This document shows positions 9,110 through 16,802 of a stretch of 64,000 nucleotides of DNA, piece by piece. This stretch comes from Streptomyces coacervatus. Lineage in GTDB: Bacteria; Actinomycetota; Actinomycetes; Streptomycetales; Streptomycetaceae. Position 1 is the stretch's first letter. Each line of letters opens with the position of its first letter. The stretch lies in contig NZ_JARHTP010000003.1 in assembly GCF_029223485.1 (NCBI RefSeq), positions 558,001 through 622,000 of the forward strand, given 5' to 3'. The notes under the pieces were generated by a model. The model had not been told where the DNA came from. It made no database searches and worked only from the letters and a program-made list of their open reading frames with translations. The position numbers and the translations under genes are program-made.

Positions 9110-9132
9110 TCCTCAAACGCCGGAGGGGCTGG
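9110..9132 (+). repeat. Dispersed intergenic repeat, family 2, copy 1
   Basis: A 23-base segment containing CTCAAACGCCGGAGGGGCTG recurs as its reverse complement at 44788-44810, differing at one position. Both copies sit in G/C-rich gene-end regions next to runs of Gs and Cs able to fold. The surrounding 8997-9165 gap also carries a CCGGGGG/CCCCCGG hairpin, which may terminate the winged-helix gene and its convergent neighbour. Confidence 0.6.
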
Positions 9133-9165
9133 ATTCAGTTCACCGCCCGGAGTGCTGGATTCAGC

Positions 9166-9480
9166 TCAACGCGTGTACCGCATGAGCGCCCGCACCATGT
9201 GGCACGTCATGTCCGACGGCGGATGGATCCCGATCACCTCCGCCGTGCTCCGTATCGTCTCGTTGCGGGCCTGGTTCGGCATGTACACCCCCGAGTCGAG
9301 CAGCGCGATGGCGAGCCGCATCGCCTTGAGGCGGCGGTTGTGGGTGACATACCACTCGCGCGGACGGCCCGGCGGCAGCGGACGCTTCTCCACGGGGTCG
9401 TACGGCAGGTCGAGCAGGACGGCGCGCTTGGCGGTGGACTGGGTCGGCTTCGGCTTCAGTGCGGCAGCGGGCACAGGCAT
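9166..9480 (-). CDS. Conserved hypothetical protein, 104 aa
   Basis: Begins MPVPAAALKPKPTQ and contains a Pro-rich N-terminus and a helical C-terminal half (RRLKAMRLAIALLDSGVY, then SDMTCHMVRALMRYTR). No signal peptide or membrane segment. An AGGAGG directly abuts the ATG at 9480 with no spacer, which is unusual; no other start codon is available upstream in frame before unlikely sequence, so initiation may be inefficient or rely on another mechanism. I do not recognise a characterised family. It is divergent from the ArsC-like gene. Confidence 0.65.
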   Translation of the reverse strand: MPVPAAALKPKPTQSTAKRAVLLDLPYDPVEKRPLPPGRPREWYVTHNRRLKAMRLAIALLDSGVYMPNQARNETIRSTAEVIGIHPPSDMTCHMVRALMRYTR

Positions 9481-9625
9481 CCTCCTGTCGCGGTGAGGGA
9501 GTCGGAACGGGGGTTTCGGCAACCCCCCAACACCCTCGAACACTTCTTCTAGTGTACCGCCCGGCACTGACAATCGCCCCTGGCCACAAGGCCTTTCGGG
9601 GATCCTCAGGGGTACCGTGGGCCAC

Positions 9626-9985
9626 ATGGAAATCTGGATCAACCCCGCCTGTTCGAAGTGCCGCAGCGCCATCAGCCTGCTCGACGCCGAGGGCGCCGAC
9701 TACACCGTCCGCCGCTACCTGGAGGACGTACCGAGCGAGGACGAGATCAGGGCCGTACTCGACCGTCTCGGCCTCGAGCCGTGGGACATCACGCGTACCC
9801 AGGAGGCCGCGGCCAAGGAGCTCGGACTGAAGGAGTGGGCGCGGGACGAGTCGGCGCGCGACCAGTGGGTCAAGGCGCTTGCCCAGCACCCCAAGTTGAT
9901 CCAGCGTCCGATCATCACGGCGGACGACGGCACGGCGGTGGTGGGGCGGTCGGAGGAGACCGTACGAGATGCCCTCTCCCGTTAA
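9626..9985 (+). CDS. ArsC/Spx-family thioredoxin-fold reductase
   Basis: A 119-residue protein of the ArsC family. The redox-active site is NPACSKCRS, with C9 and C12 near the N-terminus, and the C-terminal portion has the family's KLIQRPIITADD motif. Family members reduce arsenate with glutathione or mycoredoxin partners, or act as Spx-like regulators. No arsenic genes are nearby, so the substrate is undecided. The ATG at 9626 gives the usual short N-terminus (MEIWINPACSKC); a GTG at 9617 is possible. Confidence 0.8.
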   Translation: MEIWINPACSKCRSAISLLDAEGADYTVRRYLEDVPSEDEIRAVLDRLGLEPWDITRTQEAAAKELGLKEWARDESARDQWVKALAQHPKLIQRPIITADDGTAVVGRSEETVRDALSR

Positions 9986-9992
9986 CACCCGT

Positions 9993-10035
9993 GTGACGTA
10001 CGTTACTTCAGTGACTCCTGTAACCGCTGAGTAAC
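9993..10035 (+). promoter_or_regulatory. Array of five GTNAC direct repeats (MtrA-like site)
   Basis: Pentamers GTGAC, GTTAC, GTGAC, GTAAC and GTAAC start at 9993, 10002, 10011, 10020 and 10031. The first four are spaced exactly nine bases, the last eleven. Direct repeats of a GTNAC-type nonamer are the kind of site described for the response regulator MtrA in actinobacteria. The array lies 58-100 bases upstream of a secreted cell-wall-type protein gene. Regulator identity is inference. Confidence 0.55.
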
Positions 10036-10092
10036 CTCGTTCGGTATCTCGTACATAGCGGCGTACGCTCCCCTACCTCTCAGGAGGCGCGC

Positions 10093-10803
10093 ATGTCGCG
10101 TAGGAGAAGTCTCGGTACGAAGAAGAAGATCGCGCTGCTGGTGAGCGCGGCGGCGGTGGCGGGAGGCGGGGCCTTCGTCATGGCGAGCACCTCGAACGCC
10201 GCGCAGAGTCCGGGGGCCAGGACCCTGTCCGCCGCGGACTCGAACGTCTGCCAGGGGCTCGCCACCGCCCTCGGCAACAACCAGAAGTTCATCGACGGGC
10301 AGAAGGCCAACCCCGACGCCCAGTCCGCGGCGCGGATCGCCAACCGCGAGGCGGTCATCGCGCAGATCAAGGTCCAGCAGAAGGCGTCCGGTTGCGCTGT
10401 TGGGGAGTCGGCTCAGGACTCCCAGGCGACGCAGCCGGCGCAGAACGGTGCGGGACAGCAGGCGGGGGGCGCGCAGCAGTCCGCGCAGCCCTCGCAGACG
10501 GCCTCGGCACCGGCGGGAAACGCGAACGGGAACGCCGGTGGCGCTGCCGCCTCGGGTCAGCAGGTGTGCAACGGCTCCACCGTCACCCTCTCCGGCGAGG
10601 GCGGAGCGCCTGCCGCCTCCAGCAACCAGTTCCCGGCGGGGACGACGCTGAAGGTCACCAACCTGGACAACAACAAGTCCACGACGGTGAAGGTGACTTC
10701 GGTCTCCGGCAGCTGCGCCCTGCTCAACAACGCGGCCTTCGAACAGGTCCGGGAGCCCGGCAAGTTCCTGATCCGCCATGCACTGATCGAGAAGGTGGGG
10801 TGA
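10093..10803 (+). CDS. Secreted protein with possible double-psi beta-barrel domain
   Basis: A 236-residue exported protein. A Sec-type signal peptide occupies residues 1-37, with cleavage likely after SNA. A helical domain with flanking cysteines follows (VCQGLATALGNNQ to KASGC), then a Gln/Ala/Ser-rich linker, and a C-terminal domain (VTLSGEGGAPAASSNQFPAG, TTVKVTSVSGSCALLNNAAF) resembling RlpA/expansin-type barrels. That resemblance is by eye only. AGGAGG precedes the ATG. The N-terminal domain resembles that of the DUF1996 protein at 16803, with the same Cys-to-Cys helical layout. The GTNAC array upstream suggests cell-envelope regulation. Confidence 0.75.
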   Translation: MSRRRSLGTKKKIALLVSAAAVAGGGAFVMASTSNAAQSPGARTLSAADSNVCQGLATALGNNQKFIDGQKANPDAQSAARIANREAVIAQIKVQQKASGCAVGESAQDSQATQPAQNGAGQQAGGAQQSAQPSQTASAPAGNANGNAGGAAASGQQVCNGSTVTLSGEGGAPAASSNQFPAGTTLKVTNLDNNKSTTVKVTSVSGSCALLNNAAFEQVREPGKFLIRHALIEKVG

Positions 10804-10806
10804 GGC

Positions 10807-11150
10807 TCAAGGGCTCAGCAACTCCGTGAGGCGGCGGCCGAGTTCGGGGACCACGTCCACCTGCGCGCGCGACACCAGCGCACTCGCCTTCGCCGCCACC
10901 TCGTACGTGTCATGTGTCCTGCTGCTCCCGGCCAGGAGCAGCAGGACCGGCATGTTCAGCTCGCGCAGTGCCTCCGGATCCGGGCGCGGACCGGTCACCG
11001 GCTTCGACACGGAGGGGAAGCCGGCGGCCGCCGCCGTAGGAGTGTCCGCCCAGGTGCGCCCCCTCGATGCCGAGGTCGTCCAGGACCGCGTCCAGCCAGG
11101 CCACCAGGTCGGCGACCGTACGGGGGTGACGGTCGCCGGCCTCGACACGT
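10807..11150 (-). pseudogene. Degraded alpha/beta hydrolase gene
   Basis: One frame spells the nucleophile-elbow region (VADLVAWLDAVLDDLGIEG, then GGHSYGG). A different frame spells the C-terminal part (MPVLLLLAGSSRTHDTYEVA to ELGRRLTELLSP). The hundred or so residues normally between these parts are missing. The C-terminal histidine segment is also absent: VDVVP runs directly into ELGRRL. The 5' portion is not recognisable. A functional enzyme is therefore impossible. The gene ends three bases from the secreted protein's stop. Confidence 0.7.
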
Positions 11151-11356
11151 CCCCTTCCCGCCGTGGGCGGCACCGACAGCCATGTAGTACTCCGCTCGAG
11201 CCGCGCAGCGCCTCGCGCCCTGGGCGGCCACTGCGCAACCCCATCGCATACGAGCCGCCGCACGATCGCCGGTCCGCGGCCGCCGGACGCGTCGACCTGT
11301 CGACTTGCTGTGCCCCACCCGCCCTCACACCGTGAATCGCGCCACACGAACGCCAG

Positions 11357-11394
11357 GTAACGCGGGGTTCACATTTGAGCAATCGACGGGAAAT
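11357..11394 (+). promoter_or_regulatory. Candidate GlnR operator upstream of glnII
   Basis: Four pentamers spaced exactly by six bases: GTAAC (11357), TTCAC (11368), GCAAT (11379), GAAAT (11390). This matches the known GlnR layout gTnAC-n6-GaAAC-n6-gTnAC-n6-GaAAC, with the first and last units closest to consensus. It ends 99 bases before the glnII start. GlnR is the established nitrogen regulator of glnII in Streptomyces. The rest of 11151-11493 holds only hydrolase-gene remnants. Confidence 0.6.
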
Positions 11395-11493
11395 CGCCTG
11401 TTGACAGGCTCGCGGGCATCCACCGCGGCGCCCCAGTGCCGCAGCGCCGCAGCACCCGCAAGTGCGTAGACACATCCCCGAAGGAAGTGGCCC

Positions 11494-12522
11494 GTGACCT
11501 TCAAGGCTGAGTACATCTGGATCGACGGCACCCAGCCGACCGCCAAGCTCCGTTCCAAGACGAAGATCCTCGCGGACGACGCCAAGGGTGCCGAGCTGCC
11601 GATCTGGGGCTTCGACGGGTCCTCCACGAACCAGGCCGAGGGGCACTCCTCGGACCGTGTCCTCAAGCCGGTCTTCTCCTGCCCGGACCCGATCCGCGGC
11701 GGCGACGACCTCCTCGTCCTGTGCGAGGTCCTCAACATCGACATGACGCCGCACGAGTCCAACACCCGTGCCGCGCTGACCGAGGTCGCCGAGAAGTTCG
11801 CCGCGCAGGAGCCGATCTTCGGCATCGAGCAGGAGTACACCTTCTTCCAGGACGGCTACCCGCTCGGCTTCCCCAAGGGCGGCTTCCCGGCCCCGCAGGG
11901 CGGCTACTACTGCGGTGTCGGCGCCGACGAGATCTTCGGCCGTGACATCGTCGAGGCCCACCTGGAGAACTGCCTCGCCGCCGGTCTCGCCATCTCCGGC
12001 ATCAACGCCGAGGTCATGCCCGGCCAGTGGGAGTTCCAGGTCGGCCCGGTCTCCCCGCTGGAGGTCTCCGACCACCTGTGGGTGGCCCGCTGGCTGCTCT
12101 ACCGCACCGCCGAGGACTTCGGCGTCGCCGCGACGCTGGACCCGAAGCCGGTGAAGGGCGACTGGAACGGCGCGGGCGCGCACACCAACTTCTCCACCAA
12201 GGCGATGCGCGAGGGCTACGACGCGATCATCACCGCGGCCGAGTCGCTCGGCGAGGGCTCCAAGCCCCTCGACCACGTCAAGAACTACGGCGCCGGCATC
12301 GACGACCGCCTGACCGGTCTGCACGAGACCGCCCCGTGGAACGAGTACTCGTACGGTGTCTCCAACCGTGGCGCCTCGGTCCGTATCCCGTGGCAGGTCG
12401 AGAAGGACGGCAAGGGCTACATCGAGGACCGCCGTCCGAACGCCAACGTCGACCCGTACGTGGTGACGCGTCTGCTCGTCGACACGTGCTGCTCTGCCCT
12501 GGAGAAGGCCGGGCAGGTCTGA
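11494..12522 (+). CDS. glnII: Glutamine synthetase type II
   Basis: A 342-residue eukaryotic-type glutamine synthetase that joins ammonia and glutamate using ATP. Landmarks are WGFDGSSTNQAEG, the metal-site GIEQEYTFF, NAEVMPGQWEFQVGP, and GAGAHTNFSTKAMR. Length and sequence are those of Streptomyces GlnII. Unlike GlnA, type II enzymes are not adenylylated by GlnE but are heat-labile and controlled transcriptionally. The start is GTG with GGAAG about eight bases upstream. A GlnR-like operator lies upstream and a terminator follows, so it is transcribed alone. Confidence 0.96.
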   Translation: MTFKAEYIWIDGTQPTAKLRSKTKILADDAKGAELPIWGFDGSSTNQAEGHSSDRVLKPVFSCPDPIRGGDDLLVLCEVLNIDMTPHESNTRAALTEVAEKFAAQEPIFGIEQEYTFFQDGYPLGFPKGGFPAPQGGYYCGVGADEIFGRDIVEAHLENCLAAGLAISGINAEVMPGQWEFQVGPVSPLEVSDHLWVARWLLYRTAEDFGVAATLDPKPVKGDWNGAGAHTNFSTKAMREGYDAIITAAESLGEGSKPLDHVKNYGAGIDDRLTGLHETAPWNEYSYGVSNRGASVRIPWQVEKDGKGYIEDRRPNANVDPYVVTRLLVDTCCSALEKAGQV

Positions 12523-12541
12523 GTTTCCGTTCCTCGGAAGG

Positions 12542-12575
12542 GGCGTTCACCGTTCGCGGTGGGCGCCTTTTTCTT
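12542..12575 (+). terminator. Rho-independent terminator of glnII
   Basis: GGCGTTCACCG pairs with CGGTGGGCGCC across a TTCG loop (two G-U pairs), followed by TTTTTCTTTT. The hairpin begins 19 bases after the glnII stop. A canonical poly-T tail is uncommon in Streptomyces and makes this call strong. Confidence 0.85.
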
Positions 12576-12579
12576 TTGT

Positions 12580-12624
12580 CTGCGGGCCGGTGGGGGTTGA
12601 TCGCGCAGTTCCCCGCGCCCCCTG
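12580..12624 (+). repeat. Dispersed intergenic repeat, family 1, copy 1
   Basis: Contains the family core TCGCGCAGTTCCCCGCGCCC after a GGGCCGGTGGGGGTTGA lead-in. The same core recurs at about 14586, 24228, 38895 and 44720. It sits directly behind the glnII terminator. Confidence 0.75.
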
Positions 12625-12718
12625 AGGTGTTGCAGGCGACGTCAAATTCATGGCACGGAAGTGTCCACGCAGTGAGAGAAGGCTCCTCGTCAGGGCTTGT
12701 GTCTGCTTCAATGAGGTC

Positions 12719-12841
12719 ATGGCCAGCTTCCAGAACCACACCGCGACGGGTCGCCATGACCTTGAGCCGTTCTGGCCTTCCCGTCAGCACCACGACTTCG
12801 ACCGGGTGTGTTGTCGCGCGATGAACGCGCCGGCCCTCTAA
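12719..12841 (+). CDS. Small ORF, possible cysteine-containing leader peptide
   Basis: A 40-codon frame from ATG 12719 to TAA. Its C-terminal part reads RQHHDFDRVCCRAMNAPAL, similar in style to actinobacterial leader peptides with an H-x-D-x-x-R-V motif and late cysteines. GAGG lies just upstream. It ends 86 bases before a winged-helix regulator and may attenuate it, by ribosome stalling at the Cys pair; that is inference. Otherwise the 12523-12927 gap holds only the terminator and a repeat. Confidence 0.45.
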   Translation: MASFQNHTATGRHDLEPFWPSRQHHDFDRVCCRAMNAPAL

Positions 12842-12927
12842 AGCCGTACCCACCCATTCGGCCTTCCGCCGGCGCGAAACGGCGTACGTCCCTCGACGAA
12901 CCTCTCGCGCGAAAGAGCTGACCTCTC

Positions 12928-13479
12928 ATGGCGAACATTCGTTCTCTGCCCACCGCCACGCTCGACACCCCCTCCCCGAACGGCTCACGCCACCGGCTGC
13001 GCGCCGTGGGCCGGGACGAGGTGATCGACGTCTCGGAGTTCCTGCCCCCGGGCGCCACCTGGCTGCCCGCACCCCCGCACACCCTGCCCACGTTGCCGGG
13101 ACAGCCCCCGATGGTCGGCTATCTCGTCCTCATCCCGGCCGACCGCCCGCACCTCGCCGAGACCCCCGCACCCGACGGCGCCGGCAACCCCCTGGTCCTG
13201 ATCGACTCCGTGCAGCGCACCGCGGAGGTGGACGGGCGCGAACTCGACCTCACCTACCTGGAGTTCGAGCTGCTCGCCCACCTCGTCGCACACCCGCACC
13301 GGGTGCACACCCGCGACCAGCTGGTCACCACGGTGTGGGGGTACGGCCACGTGGGCGACGGCCGCACGGTCGACGTCCACATCGCCCGTCTGCGCCGCAA
13401 GCTGGGCGCCGAGCACCGCGGGGCGATCCAGACGGTGCGGCGGGTCGGGTACAAGTACACGCCGCCGACCGGCCGTTGA
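12928..13479 (+). CDS. Winged-helix transcriptional regulator (OmpR/PhoB-type DNA-binding domain, no receiver)
   Basis: A 183-residue protein. The C-terminal third (about 95-178) is a PhoB-type winged helix with LTYLEFELLAHLVAHPHR, TVWGYGHVGDGRTVDVHIA and TVRRVGYKYTPP. The N-terminal hundred residues are Pro-rich and lack the phosphorylatable aspartate of a receiver, so activity is not set by a histidine kinase in the usual way. AAAGAG precedes the ATG weakly. The small leader-like ORF upstream may affect its expression. Target genes unknown. Confidence 0.82.
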   Translation: MANIRSLPTATLDTPSPNGSRHRLRAVGRDEVIDVSEFLPPGATWLPAPPHTLPTLPGQPPMVGYLVLIPADRPHLAETPAPDGAGNPLVLIDSVQRTAEVDGRELDLTYLEFELLAHLVAHPHRVHTRDQLVTTVWGYGHVGDGRTVDVHIARLRRKLGAEHRGAIQTVRRVGYKYTPPTGR

Positions 13480-13557
13480 CCGCCGGCACCCGGCTGATCC
13501 TCTGCTGACGGCAGATTGCCGTTCCGTCCCGCGGCCCGACCGGGCAGAGTCACCTGC

Positions 13558-14556
13558 ATGAGACTTCTGGTGCTGGGTGGTACGGAGTTCGCGGGACGGG
13601 CCGTCGTGGAGGCGGCCCTGGGGCGCGGCTGGGAGGTGACCGTCCTCAACCGGGGGCTGCACCAACTCCCGGACGGTGTACGGGCGTTGCGGGGCGACCG
13701 CACCGCGCCCGACGGGCTTGCCGCCCTCGCCGAGGCGGACGGTGACTGGGACGTCGTCGTCGACACCTGGTCGGCGGCGCCGCGGGCCGTGCACGAGTCG
13801 GCGCGGCTGCTGCGGGGTCGCGCCGGGCGGTATGTGTACGTGTCGAGCTGCTCCGTGTACGCCTGGCCCTCGCCGGCCGGGTATGACGAGAGCGCCCCGC
13901 TGGTCGAGGGCGCCGAGCCGGACGCCGAGGCGACCGACTATGCGCGCGACAAGCGCGGCGCCGAGATCGCCGTCGTGGACGCGTTCGGTACGGAGCGCTC
14001 CGTGCTCGTACGGGCCGGGCTGATCCTCGGCCCGTACGAGAACATCGGGCGGTTGCCGTGGTGGCTGGGGCGGATCGCGCGTGGCGGGCCTGTGCTGGCG
14101 CCGGGGCCGCGGGAGTTGCCTCTGCAGTACGTCGACGTGCGCGACATGGCCGAGTGGATTCTGGGGGCGGCGGAGCGGGAGTTGAGCGGGCCGTACAACC
14201 TGGTCAGTCCGCAGGGGCACGCGACGATGGGCGCGTTGCTCGATGCGTGCGTCGATGTCACCGGTTCGCATGCCGAGCTGCGATGGGTCGACCCCGAGGT
14301 GGTTCTCGATGCGGGGATTGCACCGTGGACGCAGTTGCCGGTGTGGGTGCCGGTGGGGAGTGACATGCATGACTCCCTGCACAGTGGGGACGTTTCGCGG
14401 GCGGTGGAGACAGGTCTGACCTGCCGGCCTGTCGAGGAGACTGTCGCCGACACCTGGGCGTGGTTGCAGGGCATTGGTGGTACGGCGCCCGTGCGGGCGG
14501 GGCGGCCGCCGGTGGGGCTGGATCCGGTGGTGGAGGCGAAGGTGTTGGGGTTGTGA
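13558..14556 (+). CDS. NAD-dependent epimerase/dehydratase family protein
   Basis: A 332-residue short-chain dehydrogenase of the extended type. The Rossmann signature is RLLVLGGTEFAGRAVVEAAL at the N-terminus, and the active-site YxxxK appears in DYARDKRGAE. YVYVSSCSVYAW supplies the expected serine region. Length fits the family. The substrate, probably a nucleotide sugar or similar, cannot be deduced. ATG 13558 is used because the protein then begins directly at the first beta strand; 13516 would add an unlikely Pro/Arg-rich extension. Confidence 0.82.
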   Translation: MRLLVLGGTEFAGRAVVEAALGRGWEVTVLNRGLHQLPDGVRALRGDRTAPDGLAALAEADGDWDVVVDTWSAAPRAVHESARLLRGRAGRYVYVSSCSVYAWPSPAGYDESAPLVEGAEPDAEATDYARDKRGAEIAVVDAFGTERSVLVRAGLILGPYENIGRLPWWLGRIARGGPVLAPGPRELPLQYVDVRDMAEWILGAAERELSGPYNLVSPQGHATMGALLDACVDVTGSHAELRWVDPEVVLDAGIAPWTQLPVWVPVGSDMHDSLHSGDVSRAVETGLTCRPVEETVADTWAWLQGIGGTAPVRAGRPPVGLDPVVEAKVLGL

Positions 14557-14565
14557 TTTGGGTGC

Positions 14566-14612
14566 GGGTCGGCGGGGGCTTGTCGCGCAGTTCCCCGCGC
14601 CCCTGAAAGCTG
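14566..14612 (+). repeat. Dispersed intergenic repeat, family 1, copy 2
   Basis: After the epimerase stop, GGCGGGGGCTTGTCGCGCAG leads into TTCCCCGCGCCCCTGAAAGC. The core is the same as in the copies at 12580, 24218, 38880 and 44687. The short duplication GCTGAAAGCTGAAAGCTGC follows. Confidence 0.72.
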
Positions 14613-14706
14613 AAAGCTGCAACCCCCGGGGGTGTATCTGGCACCACCCCCCGACCCGGGGGCTCGGCCCCGTGACCCCCCGTTCCCGCTCGGCCAGACT
14701 TCTGCC

Positions 14707-15975
14707 ATGAACACCGACACGAAGAACGGCTCTCTTTCCACGAGGGCCCGGGCCGTCGCTCTGGCGGCGGGGCGGGGGTTCGTGCTGGCCCTGGTGACGC
14801 TTCCCGGAGCGGTCCTCTGTTTCACGTTGTCCCTTGTGTCCATCGCCCTCGTCCCGATCGGTGTCGGGGCGCTGACCACGCCGTGGGTGCTGACGGGGGT
14901 GCGGGCGTTCGCCGACTGGCGGCGACTGCTCGCGGCGCAGTGGTGCGGGGTGCGGATCCCGTCGGCGTACCGGCCGATACCCGAGGGGGCCAACCCCTGG
15001 GCGCGTACGTACGCCCTCCTCCGCGACCCGGCGGTCTGGCGGGATCTGCGGTGGCTGCAGGTGGACATGACCGCGGGGTTCGTCACCGCGTTGCTGCCGG
15101 CGGTGCTCTTCTTCTACCCGCTGGAAGGGTTCGCGGTCGCCGCCGGGCTGTGGCGGCCGCTCTCCGACTCCGGCGGGTACTGGTACGGATTTGTGCACGT
15201 CACCGACCAGGCCTCCGCGCTCGGCGCCGGTGCTCTGGCCGCCGCCCTCCTCGCCCTGACCCCGCTCGCCCCGCGGCTGCTGACCGCCCACTTCCGGCTC
15301 ACCCGCGCCGTCCTCGGCGCCAGTCAGGGCGAACTCGCCGAGCGCGTCCGTGTTCTCACCGAGACCCGGCGCGATGCCGTCGACACCTCCGCCGCCGAAC
15401 TGCGCCGTATCGAGCGGGATCTGCACGACGGGGCGCAGGCCCGGCTGGTGGCGATGGGCATGGATCTGGGCACCATCGAGATGCTCCTCGACAAGGACCC
15501 GGCGAAGGCCAAGCAGCTCCTGGCCCGGACCCGGCAGTCCTCCGTCGATGCGCTCGTCGAGCTGCGGGATCTGGTCCGCGGCATCCACCCGCCGGTACTG
15601 GCCGAACGCGGGCTCGGCGACGCCGTAAGGGCGTTGGCGCTGAGGCTGCCGCTGCCCACCGAGGTGAACGTCGAGCTGGACGGCCGGGCGGAGGCGCCGG
15701 TCGAGTCGGCCGCGTACTTCGCGGTCAGCGAGGTGCTCACCAACGCCGTCAAGCACTCCGGCGCCGACCGCATCTGGATCGACCTGCACCACGGCGAGGG
15801 GCGGCTGCGGATCACCGTCACCGACAACGGCAAGGGCGGCGCCGCGATCGGAGCCGGTTCCGGGCTCTCCGGCATCGAGCGGCGACTGGGTACATTCGAC
15901 GGCGTCCTGGCCGTCAGCAGCCCCGCGGGCGGTCCCACCATGGTCACCATGGAGATTCCTTGCGCGTTGTCCTAG
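14707..15975 (+). CDS. Sensor histidine kinase, NarL/DesK-type
   Basis: A 422-residue membrane kinase. Four hydrophobic segments form an N-terminal sensor region (about residues 18-60, 120-150 and 170-200). They are followed by a HisKA_3 dimerisation helix with H240 in RIERDLHDGAQARL, and a HATPase domain with N-box SEVLTNAVKHSG and G-boxes DNGKGG and GSGLSGIERR. The signal is unknown. The response regulator overlaps its 3' end by 16 bases, so the pair forms one system. ATG 14707 starts MNTDTKNGSL ahead of the first membrane segment. Confidence 0.9.
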   Translation: MNTDTKNGSLSTRARAVALAAGRGFVLALVTLPGAVLCFTLSLVSIALVPIGVGALTTPWVLTGVRAFADWRRLLAAQWCGVRIPSAYRPIPEGANPWARTYALLRDPAVWRDLRWLQVDMTAGFVTALLPAVLFFYPLEGFAVAAGLWRPLSDSGGYWYGFVHVTDQASALGAGALAAALLALTPLAPRLLTAHFRLTRAVLGASQGELAERVRVLTETRRDAVDTSAAELRRIERDLHDGAQARLVAMGMDLGTIEMLLDKDPAKAKQLLARTRQSSVDALVELRDLVRGIHPPVLAERGLGDAVRALALRLPLPTEVNVELDGRAEAPVESAAYFAVSEVLTNAVKHSGADRIWIDLHHGEGRLRITVTDNGKGGAAIGAGSGLSGIERRLGTFDGVLAVSSPAGGPTMVTMEIPCALS

Positions 15976-16613
15976 CCGAAGATCTTTTCCTGCTGCGCGA
16001 CGGACTGGTCCGGCTCCTTGAGGCCTACGACTTCGAGATCGCCGCGGCCGTCGAGTCCGGCCCCGAGCTCGCCCGTGCGCTGGCCGAGCTGGAGCCGGAC
16101 GTCGCCGTGGTCGACGTACGCCTGCCGCCGACGCACACCGACGAGGGGCTGCAGTGCGCGCTGCAGGCCCGCCGGGACCGGCCCGGGCTTCCGGTGCTGG
16201 TGCTCTCGCAGCACGTGGAGCAGCTCTATGCGCGTGAGCTGCTCGCCGACGGGACCGGCGGGGTGGGGTATCTGCTGAAGGACCGGGTGTTCGACGCGGA
16301 GCAGTTCGTGGACGCCGTGCGGCGGGTCGCGGGCGGGGGTACGGCCATGGATCCTCAGGTGATCCAGCAGCTGCTGTCCCGGCGGGGCGCCGACGACCGG
16401 CCGCTCGGGCGGCTGACGCCCCGTGAGCGGGAGGTGCTGGAGCTGATGGCGCAGGGCCGTTCCAACGCGGCGATCGCCGGGCAGCTGGTGGTCACAGAAC
16501 GGGCCATTGCCAAGCACACCTCCAACATCTTCACCAAACTGGACCTGGAGGTGTCGGACGATGACAATCGTCGCGTTCTGGCGGTCCTCGCCTATCTGGA
16601 CCAGGACCGGTAA
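15960..16613 (+). CDS. Response regulator, LuxR/NarL-type
   Basis: A 217-residue partner of the preceding kinase. The receiver domain has acidic residues ED near the start, phospho-acceptor D52 in VAVVDVRLP, and K in LLKDRVF. The LuxR-type helix-turn-helix is near the C-terminus (LTPREREVLELMAQGRSNA, then AKHTSNIFTKL). The start is a TTG at 15960 inside the kinase gene with GGAG upstream, giving MRVVLAED. The 16-base overlap implies coupled translation. Target genes unknown. Confidence 0.9.
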   Translation: MRVVLAEDLFLLRDGLVRLLEAYDFEIAAAVESGPELARALAELEPDVAVVDVRLPPTHTDEGLQCALQARRDRPGLPVLVLSQHVEQLYARELLADGTGGVGYLLKDRVFDAEQFVDAVRRVAGGGTAMDPQVIQQLLSRRGADDRPLGRLTPREREVLELMAQGRSNAAIAGQLVVTERAIAKHTSNIFTKLDLEVSDDDNRRVLAVLAYLDQDR

Positions 16614-16802
16614 GCGGTTGCTGATTTTCCGTAACTTGCGCTGCTCAAGCGGCTGTTGAGATCCGCCGGCCGCTCAATCCTCTGATTTGTTTGTGGGGCA
16701 GCTGAACACCCCTGGGACCGCGCCCGTATGAGATGGCGCCGCTTCACTCCTGTCGGGCGCCTCGATGCCCCGCCAAGCCCGCAAGGAAGTCAGAGGAGTT
16801 CC

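Noticed and set aside
11401..11406. TTGACA as the -35 of glnII
   Set aside because: No acceptable -10 hexamer lies 16-18 bases downstream.
10807..12324. A 505-codon minus-strand frame opposite glnII
   Set aside because: Only its last part (the hydrolase remnant) has meaning; the rest is antisense to glnII.
12985..15792. A 935-codon minus-strand frame
   Set aside because: Antisense to the regulator, epimerase and kinase genes, which all have intact motifs on the plus strand.
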